The position numbers and the translations under genes were made by a program. Shown here piece after piece: positions 24,440 through 32,972 of a stretch of DNA of 64,000 nt; positions within the stretch are counted from its first letter, which is position 1, and every line of letters starts with the position of its first letter. The stretch spans positions 4,278,001 to 4,342,000 of the forward strand of contig NZ_CP029642.1 in NCBI RefSeq assembly GCF_003268655.1, in the 5' to 3' direction. The stretch comes from Arthrobacter dokdonellae (GTDB lineage Bacteria > Actinomycetota > Actinomycetes > Actinomycetales > Micrococcaceae). The notes below the pieces were generated by a model. That model saw only the letters and a list, made by a program, of their open reading frames with translations. It was not told the DNA's origin and did not search any database.

Positions 24440-25764
24440 TTCATGTCCTCCGTGTTTTGGATTCTGCCGTTGCCGTGTTGCGGCCCGGCCTGCGCCGGCA
24501 CGGCGGGCAGGTGCAGCCGCACCTCGGTGCCTTCCGCTGTGCCAATGATCTCAGCCGAGCCGCCGTGGCGCTGCATGCGTCCGACGACGGACTCCCGGAC
24601 CCCCAGCCTGTCCGGCGGCACGGCAGAGGGGTCGAAGCCCGCACCCCGGTCCTTGATGAACACGTCGACGCCGGACCCCGTTGCCTCCACGTACACGGAC
24701 ACCGCCGTTCCTCCGTGGCGCACCCCGTTGAGCGTCGCCTCGCGCGTGGCCTGGACCAGTGCGCGCGTGCGCTCCCCGAGCTCGGCGTCGCCCACGCTCA
24801 CCACTTCCACGGGGAGGCCGTGGAGGTCCTCGACTTCGGCGCAGACAGCTTTGATGCGGGCGACGAGCTTCCCGGGGTCCTTGCCTTCGTCCTGGTAGAT
24901 CCACCGGCGCAGCTCCCTTTCCTGGGCTCGCGCCAGCCGGCTGACCTCTTGCGGGGAGCCGGCCCGTTTTTGGATCAGCGCCAGGGTTTGCAGGACGGAA
25001 TCGTGGAGGTGTGCGGCAATCTCGGCGCGCTGCGTTTCACGGATGCGCCCGGCCCGTTCTCCCTGGAAGTCGCGCCAGAACTTCAGTGCCCAGGGGGCCA
25101 GCACCAGTCCGACGCCGGCCAGTACGGCCAGGGAGGCCACGATGGATGCCCACACCAGCGCCCACGATCCCGAGCCGGTCACGATGATCAGCACCCCGGC
25201 CACGACCAGGACGATGCCGGCGGCGAACCTGGCCACCGACCAGGGGGTGTCCATTCTCGCGGCGTTAAGCAGGCCCACACGCCGGGTGGCGTCCAGCTGC
25301 ATCCACGCGAGGACGGCGCCGGCGGCGATCACGCCCAGCGGAATGACGGTGCCAAGATCCAGGTTCACCCCTGACCTGGCACTGAACAGCAGGAGGGCGG
25401 CAACCACCAGCGCGCCACCAATCAGGATTTCCTTCAGTCCGACGGCGGCACCTGGCCGCCCCGCCGAACGGCCAGGCTCCGGGGCGCCTCCTTGGGCACC
25501 GGGCGTGGCGGGTGCGGGACGGAACAGCTTGAGCCGGGGTGCACCGTCGTCGTCCAGCAGGGGGGCATCGGTGGCTGCGTCGTCGCCGGCCAACGGGACC
25601 AGGATCCACAGCCAGGCATAGAAGACCAGCCCGGCACCGAAGAGGAAGCAGGAGCCGGCCATGACGGCCCGGACGGTGCTCACGCGCAGGCCGAGGTGTT
25701 CGGCCAGGCCGGCGCACACGCCCGCCACCATCCGGTTCGGCGACCGGTACATCTTTGTGCTCAT
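24436..25764 (-). CDS. PspC-domain sensor histidine kinase
   Basis: A membrane sensor kinase of 442 residues. Residues 5-60 form a PspC domain (SPNRMVAGVCAGLAEHLGL and a membrane helix), followed by an acidic/proline linker and about four more membrane segments between 110 and 225. The HisKA_3 region has the phospho-acceptor His254 in AAHLHDSVLQT, and the ATPase has Asn346, DRGAGFD at 372 and a G2 box near 388. No periplasmic sensor domain is present, so it likely senses through the membrane or a partner, as LiaS-type kinases do. The divergent PspC protein is the obvious partner. Confidence 0.9.
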   Translation of the reverse strand: MSTKMYRSPNRMVAGVCAGLAEHLGLRVSTVRAVMAGSCFLFGAGLVFYAWLWILVPLAGDDAATDAPLLDDDGAPRLKLFRPAPATPGAQGGAPEPGRSAGRPGAAVGLKEILIGGALVVAALLLFSARSGVNLDLGTVIPLGVIAAGAVLAWMQLDATRRVGLLNAARMDTPWSVARFAAGIVLVVAGVLIIVTGSGSWALVWASIVASLAVLAGVGLVLAPWALKFWRDFQGERAGRIRETQRAEIAAHLHDSVLQTLALIQKRAGSPQEVSRLARAQERELRRWIYQDEGKDPGKLVARIKAVCAEVEDLHGLPVEVVSVGDAELGERTRALVQATREATLNGVRHGGTAVSVYVEATGSGVDVFIKDRGAGFDPSAVPPDRLGVRESVVGRMQRHGGSAEIIGTAEGTEVRLHLPAVPAQAGPQHGNGRIQNTEDMK

Positions 25765-25878
25765 GGGTCAATCCAAGCACGCCCCGGGCGGGCCCGCAGT
25801 GATTCCAAGGGTTGCTTCAGGGTTGATTCAGGGTGGCCCCCGATGGCGGGCCGCACCCCGGCAGGACACCATTGAACC

Positions 25879-27459
25879 ATGAACGAGAGCCATGAAAACC
25901 AGGAGCCCGGCCCTGTGCCGCCGCACGACAACCACGCAGGCGCGGTGCCACCGCACGACGGCGGGACAGGGCAGGAGCAGCCGCCCGGGCCGGAACAGGC
26001 GCCACCCAACGACGCGACAGGGCACAAGCCGCCGCTGTCGGGCCAGGAACAGACATATTCGCCCGGATCCGCGGGTCCGGCCTACCCGGGTCCGGCCCCG
26101 CAGCCGAGCGCGCGCTGCTTTGTGTGGCTGCGCTCCCTCGGCGTCCGCCGCGGCAGCAGCCGCTGGGTGGGCGGCGTGTGCAGCGGGCTCGCGGAGAAGT
26201 GGGGCATCGATCCGGTGATCGTCCGGGGCCTGGCCGTGGTCCTGACGCTGTTCTTTGGCGTCGGCCTCCTGGCCTATGGCGTGGCCTGGGCGCTGCTGCC
26301 CGAACCGGACGGCCGCATCCATGTGGAGCAGGTGGCCCGCGGGCATTGGTCAACCGGGATGACCGGCGCCGCCGTCGCAACTTTCCTTGGCATGGCCGGC
26401 CCCGGGCAGAGCGTCGCCTGGAACGGACATGGCGGCTGGATCCCCTGGCCGGTGCTGTGGGTGGCGGCCATCGTGGCCATCATCGTCTGGGCCGTGAACC
26501 GCGGCAAAGACGGACCGGCACGTGCTGCCCAGGGTCCGCACTACCAGCAGCCGCAGTTTGGCGCAGCAGGCTCACCCGGCCAGGCCCAGCACTTCGACGC
26601 AGCGGCTGCACCGGGCGGGGCCCCGCGGTACGCGCCGGCCCCCGGCGCCGTCCCCTATGCGGCGGAACCGTTGACCGGGAATTTCGGGACGTGGACCGGG
26701 CGCAACCTCGGCCCGCATGGCCCACTCGGCCCAACAGGCCCGCTCGGCCCCAACGGCCCGCTCGGCCCCAACGGCCCGCTGGGCCCGAACGGCCCGCTGG
26801 CACTCAAGGCGCGCCCCCGGCTGGGTGCCGCGGCAACCCTGCTGTCCCTTGGGCTGGCCGTCATGGTCGGCGCCCTGGTGTTGATCCTTAACGCATCGGG
26901 CGTCCTGAACCTGCACGGCTACCAGGTGGCCGCTGCCGCTGCCGCCGCTGCCATCACGGCCGGACTGGCGATCATTTTCTCCGGCCTTCGCGGTCGCTCG
27001 GCAGGCGGCGTGGGGACCTTCGCCATCATTGCCCTCGTGGTCGCCGGCCTGCTGAGCATGGTCCCCCAACATGCACCGTGGACCCCGATGGCGAACCAGT
27101 CATGGGCGCCCACCACCGTCAGCGCGGCGCAGGACGGACTGTCCGTGGCCATGGGCGGCGCCAACATCGACCTGACGGGGTTCGACGCCGGCTCGGCCTT
27201 GGCCGGCGACGTCCAGATCCCCGTGAGTCTGGTTGCCGCCAAGGCGGTGCTCAAGGTGCCCACCAGCATCCCTGTCACCATCAAGAGCGATCTTGCCGTA
27301 TCCAGTCTGGAGGTCCAAGGCCAGCCGGGCAACGACGGCAAGGCCGTGGTGCAAAGCTCCACCACGCACATCAATCCCGAGGCAACGGGGAACGGGCTGG
27401 TGGTCACCTTGGAAGGTGCGGCCGCCAACGTCACGATCATTCCGGTCGCCGGCAAATAG
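25879..27459 (+). CDS. PspC-domain membrane protein with toastrack-like C-terminus
   Basis: A 526-residue membrane protein divergent from the PspC kinase. It starts with a Pro/Gly-rich cytosolic segment (1-85), then a PspC domain (RGSSRWVGGVCSGLAEKWGI, near 90-135) with membrane helices. A low-complexity GPLGPN repeat follows near 278-308, then three membrane helices around 315-400. The last 110 residues are beta-rich and glycine-poor (GGANIDLTGFD to GAAANVTIIP), resembling the LiaF/DUF4097 toastrack fold. That resemblance is my reading, not a search result. Together with the kinase and regulator it matches a LiaFSR-like envelope-stress module. Confidence 0.75.
   Translation: MNESHENQEPGPVPPHDNHAGAVPPHDGGTGQEQPPGPEQAPPNDATGHKPPLSGQEQTYSPGSAGPAYPGPAPQPSARCFVWLRSLGVRRGSSRWVGGVCSGLAEKWGIDPVIVRGLAVVLTLFFGVGLLAYGVAWALLPEPDGRIHVEQVARGHWSTGMTGAAVATFLGMAGPGQSVAWNGHGGWIPWPVLWVAAIVAIIVWAVNRGKDGPARAAQGPHYQQPQFGAAGSPGQAQHFDAAAAPGGAPRYAPAPGAVPYAAEPLTGNFGTWTGRNLGPHGPLGPTGPLGPNGPLGPNGPLGPNGPLALKARPRLGAAATLLSLGLAVMVGALVLILNASGVLNLHGYQVAAAAAAAAITAGLAIIFSGLRGRSAGGVGTFAIIALVVAGLLSMVPQHAPWTPMANQSWAPTTVSAAQDGLSVAMGGANIDLTGFDAGSALAGDVQIPVSLVAAKAVLKVPTSIPVTIKSDLAVSSLEVQGQPGNDGKAVVQSSTTHINPEATGNGLVVTLEGAAANVTIIPVAGK
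26710..26799 (+). repeat. In-frame 18-nt repeats coding GPLGPN
   Basis: About five 18-base units inside the PspC gene encode G-P-[LH]-G-P-[TN]. Copies near 26750-26790 are almost identical, so unit number may vary between strains. Confidence 0.8.
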
Positions 27460-27487
27460 CCGGCAGACAGAGAGTAAAGGGAACACC

Positions 27488-27784
27488 ATGAACAATCCAA
27501 CGGAACCACTAGGCTTTCCCGGTCATTCCGGCGCCGGACCGGAGGACACCCCCCTGAAGGGCACGAGGCAGGGCGCGGACAGCACGATCTCCGTCGCCAG
27601 GCCACCGGTGAGGGTGGGGACCCTGGTGTGGGGCGCCGTCGTCGTCGTGATAGGCATCCTGGTGCTCGTCACACGGCAGGCCGGCCTGCCACTCGACACC
27701 GGCCAGACATCGATGTGGCTGCTCTTCGGCGCCGGGCTGACGATGGTGGCAGGCGGGGCCGTGAACGTGCTGCGGCGGAAGTAG
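27488..27784 (+). CDS. Small membrane protein downstream of pspC-like gene
   Basis: A 98-residue protein that I do not recognise. The first 43 residues are polar. Two membrane segments follow (VGTLVWGAVVVVIGILVLV and MWLLFGAGLTMVAGGAVNVL), ending in RRK. It starts 28 bases after the PspC gene with AAAGGG before the ATG, so it is likely co-transcribed and part of the same membrane-stress module. Confidence 0.8.
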   Translation: MNNPTEPLGFPGHSGAGPEDTPLKGTRQGADSTISVARPPVRVGTLVWGAVVVVIGILVLVTRQAGLPLDTGQTSMWLLFGAGLTMVAGGAVNVLRRK

Positions 27785-27808
27785 GCAACTGGCCGGTGGC
27801 ACCGGAAC

Positions 27809-27843
27809 GCACCGGAACGCACCGGGGCCGGGCGGGGCCCGGC
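27809..27843. repeat. Short direct repeats and hairpin between convergent genes
   Basis: GCACCGGAAC is repeated twice plus a partial copy and runs into a GCCGGG-CGGGG-CCCGGC hairpin (27827-27843). It may act as a weak bidirectional terminator. Confidence 0.4.
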
Positions 27844-27852
27844 GGGGAAGGT

Positions 27853-30800
27853 CTAGGCCCTGCGGCGCCTGGCGGCCATCATGGAGCGAAGCCCCAGGGC
27901 CGGACCCGCCACGCACGCGGCGCCCAGGAGCAGGCCGGCGGCGAGCGCGGCGATGGTGGCTGTGCGCGGCGTGTGCGGTCGTTCGGCGTAGACGTCCTCG
28001 GGCCGTTCCCCCGGGCCGACGGCGTCCTGGTGCAGGGCTGCGGCCAGCAATTCGGCCAGGTGCACGCCCTGGCGGCCGCCGGCGTCGCCCTGTTCAATCT
28101 GGGTGCGGCAGCTGAAGCCGTCCGCCAGGATCACCGCCCCGGCCTCCGCCGACCGAAGCGCCGGGAAGAGCACCCGCTCGCCGCAGGCCTCGGAGACGTC
28201 ATAGTGGCCCTTTTCAAAACCGAAATTGCCGGCCAGGCCACAGCAGCCGGAATCAAGCACCTCCGCGTCCACGCCCATCCGCTGCATGAGCGCCACGTCG
28301 GCGCCGAACCCCATCACCGCGTGCTGGTGGCAGTGCGTCTGGACGAGGGCGTGCCGGGCCAGCGGCGGCGGCTGCCAGCCGGGGCTGTGATTGACCAGCA
28401 ACTCCGCCAGCGTCACGGTCTGTTCGCGCAGCCGGCGCATGTCCGGATCGGAGGGGAACAGCCCGGCCGCATCCGACCGGAAGACCGCCGTGCACGACGG
28501 CTCGAGCCCGAGGATGAGGGTTCCGGCGCGCAGGTGCGGCGCCAGGACGTCCACCGTGCGCCGCAGGACCTTCTTCGCCACGTCGAGCTGGCCGGTGGAG
28601 ATCCACGTCAATCCGCAGCAGACCGGATCCGGCGGGACAACCACGTTCCACCCGGCATCCTCCAGGACCGCCACGGCCGCCTGCGCCACATGCGGGTGGA
28701 ACGCGTTGCTGAAGGTGTCCGGCCACAGCACCACGTCCCCGCGAGTCCCACTGCCCCGCGGGCCACGCCCGGCGTACCACGCCTGGAACGTCTGCGGGGC
28801 GAACTGCGGCAGCCGGCGCTCGGGCGCCACGCCCGCCAGCTCCTTCCCCGCGCGGGCGAGCAGGGGCGCCTGGGACACGGCATTGAGCAGCCGCGGCGCG
28901 AGCGCCGCCAGCCGTGCCCACAGCGGCAGCCAGCCCATTGAATAGTGGGACCGGGGCCGGACCCGCCCGGCGTAGAAGTGGCTGAGGAACTCGGCCTTGT
29001 AGGTCGCCATGTCCACGCTGACCGGACAGTCCTGCTTGCAGCCCTTGCAGGACAGGCACAGGTCCAGCGCGTCCCTTACCGCCTCGGACCGCCAGCCGTC
29101 TCCGATGGGGGAGTCCTCGTGGCCCTGGAGCATCTCAAACAGCAGCCGGGCGCGGCCGCGGGTGGAGTGCTCCTCCTCACGCGTGACCATGTAGGACGGG
29201 CACATGACTCCTCCCTCGTGCCGCCTGCAGGCCCCCACCCCGACGCAGCGCAGCACGGCCTCACTGAAGCTGCCGCCGTCGTCCGGGAAGGCGAAATGCG
29301 TCTCCAGCGGCGCCGGTGCGTAGCCGGCGCCAAGCCGCAGGTCCGCATCCAACCGGGCCGGACTGCCCAGCTTGCCGGGATTCATGATGCCCCGCGGGTC
29401 GAAGATCGCCCTGAACCGGGCGAAGGCCGCGATCAGGCCGGGGCCGTACATGACGGGCAGCAGCTCCGCCCGCGCCTGGCCGTCGCCGTGTTCGCCGGAC
29501 AGCGATCCGCCCATCGAGACGACGAGCCTGGCGGCGCGCTCCATGAACGTGCGGAACGTGGCCACGCCCGCCGCGGTGGCAAGGTCGAACGGGATGCGGG
29601 TGTGCACACAGCCCTGGCCGTAGTGGCCGTAGAGCGAGGCGGCCTCGAACCCGAACTCCGCATACAGCTCCCGCAACGCGCGCAGGTAGTCGCCCATGCG
29701 TTCGGGCGCCACCGCCGAATCCTCCCATCCGGGCCACATGGCCGGCAGGCCGGGCACGTGCGCCGTGGCGCCAAGGGCCGCCTCGCGCAACTTCCACAGA
29801 CGGCGGGCCTGCCCGCCGTCGTACTCGGTGACGGTGGGACGTGAGGCCAAGGCACGGGCGGCCGCTGCGAAGGCATGAGCCTTGTCGGCGGCCTGCTGCG
29901 GCGTGTCCGCGCCGAACTCGACCAGGAGCCACGCCTGCGGGCCGTCCGGGAGCAGGGCCAGCGCGTCCACGGGAAGTCCGGTGGCGCGCTCGTATCCGAC
30001 GACTTTGCCATCGAATCCCTCCAAGGCGATCGGATCGTGGTCCAGAATGGCGGGAACGTCGTCGCCGCTGGCCCCCGCATCCGGATATCCCAGCAGCACC
30101 ACCGCCTTCGCCGCGACCACCGGCATGAGCCGCAGCTTCGCCCGCAGGACGAACACACAGGTCCCTTCCGAGCCCACCAGCGCCTGCGCCACGTTGAATC
30201 CGTGTTCCGGCAGCAGCGAGTCCAGGTTGTATCCGGAGACCCGGCGCGGGATCCGCGGGTATTGCCGGCGCACCTCCTCGCCGTGCGCGTCCACGAGTTC
30301 GCGCAGCTGCCGGTACACCTCCGCCTGGCGGCCCCCGCCCTGGACAATGGCCAGGTAGTCCGCCTCGGAGGTCGCGCCGACTTCCATCCGCGTGCCGTCG
30401 GGAAGCATCACCTCCAGCGCCAGCGTGTTATCCACTGTCTTGCCGGTGCGCTGCGCCGTCGCGCCGCAGGAATTGTTGCCGAGCATCCCGCCCACGGTGC
30501 AGTGGTCATGGGTGGCCGGCCGCGGCCCGAACTCCAGGCCGTAAGCCGCCAACTGCCCGTTCAGCTCGTCCAGGACGATGCCCGGTTCCACCCAGCAGCT
30601 GCGCTCGCGCGGATCGACGGAGAGCAGCTGCGTCAGGTACTTCGAGCAGTCGATGACGACCGCGGCATTTGTGCACTGGCCGGCCAGGCTGGTGCCGCCA
30701 CCGCGGGAGAGCACCGGGACCCCATGCCCGCGGCAGACCAGCATCGCCTCCGCCGCCGCCTCCACTGTGCGTGGAACGACGACGGCGACCGGCACCTGAC

Positions 30801-30936
30801 GGTAGTTGGACGAGTCCGTTGAGTAGGCCGCCCGTGACCCGGCATCAAAGCGCACCTCCCCATCGACCCTCGCACGGAGGTCCGCTTCAAGGCCGGTGGT
30901 ACGCACGGTGGGGGTTGGAAGTTCGATGCGCGTCAT
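27853..30936 (-). CDS. FAD-linked oxidase / Fe-S oxidoreductase fusion
   Basis: A 1027-residue fusion enzyme of the D-lactate/glycolate dehydrogenase type. Residues 1-500 are an FAD-binding PCMH domain (GGGTSLAGQCTNAAVVID, GGMLGNNSCGATAQRTGKT) and FAD-oxidase C domain (GSLSGEHGDGQARAELL). A ferredoxin-like region follows near 570-660 with two cysteine clusters, one CVGVGACRRHEGGVMCPS and one CLSCKGCKQDCP. The C-terminal part has two cysteine-rich CCG modules (DPVCCGL and SGCCGLAGNFG). The last 40 residues hold a hydrophobic helix and an RRRR tail, suggesting membrane attachment. Substrate is probably a 2-hydroxyacid. An AGGTGA site precedes the ATG. Confidence 0.88.
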   Translation of the reverse strand: MTRIELPTPTVRTTGLEADLRARVDGEVRFDAGSRAAYSTDSSNYRQVPVAVVVPRTVEAAAEAMLVCRGHGVPVLSRGGGTSLAGQCTNAAVVIDCSKYLTQLLSVDPRERSCWVEPGIVLDELNGQLAAYGLEFGPRPATHDHCTVGGMLGNNSCGATAQRTGKTVDNTLALEVMLPDGTRMEVGATSEADYLAIVQGGGRQAEVYRQLRELVDAHGEEVRRQYPRIPRRVSGYNLDSLLPEHGFNVAQALVGSEGTCVFVLRAKLRLMPVVAAKAVVLLGYPDAGASGDDVPAILDHDPIALEGFDGKVVGYERATGLPVDALALLPDGPQAWLLVEFGADTPQQAADKAHAFAAAARALASRPTVTEYDGGQARRLWKLREAALGATAHVPGLPAMWPGWEDSAVAPERMGDYLRALRELYAEFGFEAASLYGHYGQGCVHTRIPFDLATAAGVATFRTFMERAARLVVSMGGSLSGEHGDGQARAELLPVMYGPGLIAAFARFRAIFDPRGIMNPGKLGSPARLDADLRLGAGYAPAPLETHFAFPDDGGSFSEAVLRCVGVGACRRHEGGVMCPSYMVTREEEHSTRGRARLLFEMLQGHEDSPIGDGWRSEAVRDALDLCLSCKGCKQDCPVSVDMATYKAEFLSHFYAGRVRPRSHYSMGWLPLWARLAALAPRLLNAVSQAPLLARAGKELAGVAPERRLPQFAPQTFQAWYAGRGPRGSGTRGDVVLWPDTFSNAFHPHVAQAAVAVLEDAGWNVVVPPDPVCCGLTWISTGQLDVAKKVLRRTVDVLAPHLRAGTLILGLEPSCTAVFRSDAAGLFPSDPDMRRLREQTVTLAELLVNHSPGWQPPPLARHALVQTHCHQHAVMGFGADVALMQRMGVDAEVLDSGCCGLAGNFGFEKGHYDVSEACGERVLFPALRSAEAGAVILADGFSCRTQIEQGDAGGRQGVHLAELLAAALHQDAVGPGERPEDVYAERPHTPRTATIAALAAGLLLGAACVAGPALGLRSMMAARRRRA

Positions 30937-31070
30937 GCTGGGCTCACCTGCAGCTCGTGGGGCTGGTGCTCGTTGTGGCCACAGTCTAAGCCCGGCGCTG
31001 GAAGGGCGGAAGGGACGCCGCTGGCGCGGCACAGGCGGTCAACGCAGCGACCCACCATCCGCGCTCCGCG

Positions 31071-31098
31071 TTGCCCCCGTCACACGAGCGTCTAGAAT
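31071..31098 (+). promoter_or_regulatory. Candidate pfkA promoter
   Basis: TTGCCC and TAGAAT are 16 bases apart, about 70 bases before the phosphofructokinase start. Confidence 0.55.
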
Positions 31099-31168
31099 GT
31101 CCAAGAGAGAGGAGCTCGACGGTGCGCTCAAACCCCATTGACTCCATCCCTGAAGGACCTTATTACCC

Positions 31169-32194
31169 ATGAAGATTGGAATCCTGACCAGCGGCGGCGA
31201 CTGCCCCGGGTTGAACGCCGTTATCCGCGGCATCGTGCTCAAGGGCATCAAGAGCTACGGCCACGAATTCGTCGGCTTCCGCGACGGCTGGCGCGGCGTG
31301 GTGGAGGGCGATGTCATGGACCTCCCCCGCCAGATGGTCCGCGGCATCTCCAAGCAGGGCGGGACCATTCTGGGCACCTCCCGCACGAACCCGTTTGAGG
31401 GCAACGGCGGGCCGGACGTCATCAAGGCGCACCTGAACCGTCTGGGCATCGACGCCATGATCGCCATCGGCGGCGAAGGCACGCTGGCTGCGGCCCGCCG
31501 CCTGACCGACGCCGGCCTGAAGATCGTGGGCGTGCCGAAAACGGTGGACAACGACCTTGATGCCACGGATTACACCTTTGGTTTCGATACAGCCGTCCAA
31601 ATTGCCACCGAGGCGATCGACCGCCTCCGCACCACGGGCGAATCGCACCACCGCTGCATGATCGCCGAGGTGATGGGCCGCCATGTGGGCTGGATCGCCC
31701 TTCACGCGGGCATGTCCACCGGAGCGCACGCGATCCTCATTCCGGAGCAAAAGACCAGCATGGACCAGATCGTCGCATGGGTGCAGGAGGCCCACGACCG
31801 CGGCCGCGCACCGCTGGTGGTGGTGGCTGAAGGCTTCGTGCCGGACCACCGGGACTCCGCCCATTCCGAGCGCGGCCTGGACACTTTCGGCCGCCCGCGG
31901 CTGGGCGGCATCAGCGAGCAGCTGGCCCCGGAGATCGAGGCCCGCACCGGCATAGAAACCCGCGCCACCATTCTGGGCCACATCCAGCGCGGCGGCGTTC
32001 CCTCCAGCTTCGACCGCGTGCTGGCCACCCGCCTGGGCATGGCCGCCGTCGACTCCGTCGTGGAGGAACGGTGGGGCACCATGGTCTCGCTCAAGGGCAC
32101 CGAGATTGAACACGTCCCGTTTGAGTCGGCGCTGGGCAACCTGAAGACCGTCCCGCAGCACCGCTACGACGAGGCCGCCATCCTCTTCGGCTGA
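31169..32194 (+). CDS. pfkA: 6-phosphofructokinase
   Basis: Phosphorylates fructose 6-phosphate to fructose 1,6-bisphosphate, the committed step of glycolysis. The 341-residue protein has ILTSGGDCPGLNA at the N-terminus, the phosphoryl-donor loop GGEGTL with Gly104, and PKTVDNDL with Lys124 and catalytic Asp127. In this family Gly104 goes with ATP and Asp104 with pyrophosphate, so ATP use is expected, although Lys124 is more typical of PPi enzymes. This Gly/Lys pair is seen in streptomycete ATP enzymes. The gene is monocistronic with its own promoter. Confidence 0.94.
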   Translation: MKIGILTSGGDCPGLNAVIRGIVLKGIKSYGHEFVGFRDGWRGVVEGDVMDLPRQMVRGISKQGGTILGTSRTNPFEGNGGPDVIKAHLNRLGIDAMIAIGGEGTLAAARRLTDAGLKIVGVPKTVDNDLDATDYTFGFDTAVQIATEAIDRLRTTGESHHRCMIAEVMGRHVGWIALHAGMSTGAHAILIPEQKTSMDQIVAWVQEAHDRGRAPLVVVAEGFVPDHRDSAHSERGLDTFGRPRLGGISEQLAPEIEARTGIETRATILGHIQRGGVPSSFDRVLATRLGMAAVDSVVEERWGTMVSLKGTEIEHVPFESALGNLKTVPQHRYDEAAILFG

Positions 32195-32228
32195 CCGTCC
32201 GAACCCCACGCGCCGGCGCCAGGGCGTC

Positions 32229-32234
32229 TAGCCT
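32229..32234 (+). promoter_or_regulatory. Leaderless -10 box, GNAT gene
   Basis: TAGCCT ends six bases before the ATG at 32241, so transcription should start at or next to the start codon. There is no ribosome binding site. Confidence 0.6.
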
Positions 32235-32240
32235 TGACGC

Positions 32241-32972
32241 ATGACCTTTGACGCGAGCTCCGCCCCGATTGTCCGGCTGGCCTGGGAACGGCATCTGGGC
32301 CTCCCCGCCGATTCACTGGTAGCGAGCGGCTCCGGCGCCCGCATAAACCAGGCCGGCGACGCGGGGTCGCTGACCTTCCTTCGGCTCTGGGACCAGTCGG
32401 TGCTGACCGGGCCGCCCGAGCTGCTGCGCGCCGCGGAGGCCTACAGCGACGATGACCTCAGCGACCATGCCAACATGCTGCGCCTCACGCGGGACGACGG
32501 CGGGCGGGGCCGGGGCACCCAGGCCCTCTACTACGCTGACGACATGCCCCTCCACGAACCAGCCGAAACTGTCATGGTCTCCCACGGATACCCCGAGGCG
32601 GCGGCGCTGGAGGCGATGTGCCCGCCCGACGACGTGAACGACGTCGGCCTGGCCGCCCTTCCACACAAGTTCACCGTCATGGAATCCGGCGATCCCGGCG
32701 CGGGGCCCGCCGCCTGCGCCGCCTATGCCGAGTTTGCCGGACTGCTGGCGCAGCTGGGCACGCTGGTGCCGCCGACGTACAGGCGACGCGGGCTGGGCGC
32801 ACTGGCCACCAGCATCGCCGCCCACGAAGCGCTCGCCACCGGATTGATCGTCCAGTGGCGGGCGGACATCAACAACGCGGGCGCCCACGCGCTGGCCCTG
32901 TCAGTTGGCCTTAACGTGGCCGGGCTCCAGACGTCGGTTGCCCTTCAATCCCGTCAAACTCCGCATAGATAG
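32241..32972 (+). CDS. GNAT family N-acetyltransferase
   Basis: A 243-residue protein with a poorly conserved N-terminal half and a GNAT acetyl-CoA loop in PPTYRRRGLGALATSIAAHEAL near residue 180, followed by the typical ADINNAGAHALALSVGL segment. Substrate unknown. It starts at ATG with a -10 box six bases upstream. Its 3' end overlaps the convergent MFS gene by 62 bases. Confidence 0.75.
   Translation: MTFDASSAPIVRLAWERHLGLPADSLVASGSGARINQAGDAGSLTFLRLWDQSVLTGPPELLRAAEAYSDDDLSDHANMLRLTRDDGGRGRGTQALYYADDMPLHEPAETVMVSHGYPEAAALEAMCPPDDVNDVGLAALPHKFTVMESGDPGAGPAACAAYAEFAGLLAQLGTLVPPTYRRRGLGALATSIAAHEALATGLIVQWRADINNAGAHALALSVGLNVAGLQTSVALQSRQTPHR

Noticed and set aside
31097..31141. Short ORF before pfkA (14 codons, MSKREELDGALKPH)
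   Set aside because: Its ATG overlaps the -10 box TAGAAT, so it would lie at or before the transcription start and cannot be translated from that promoter.
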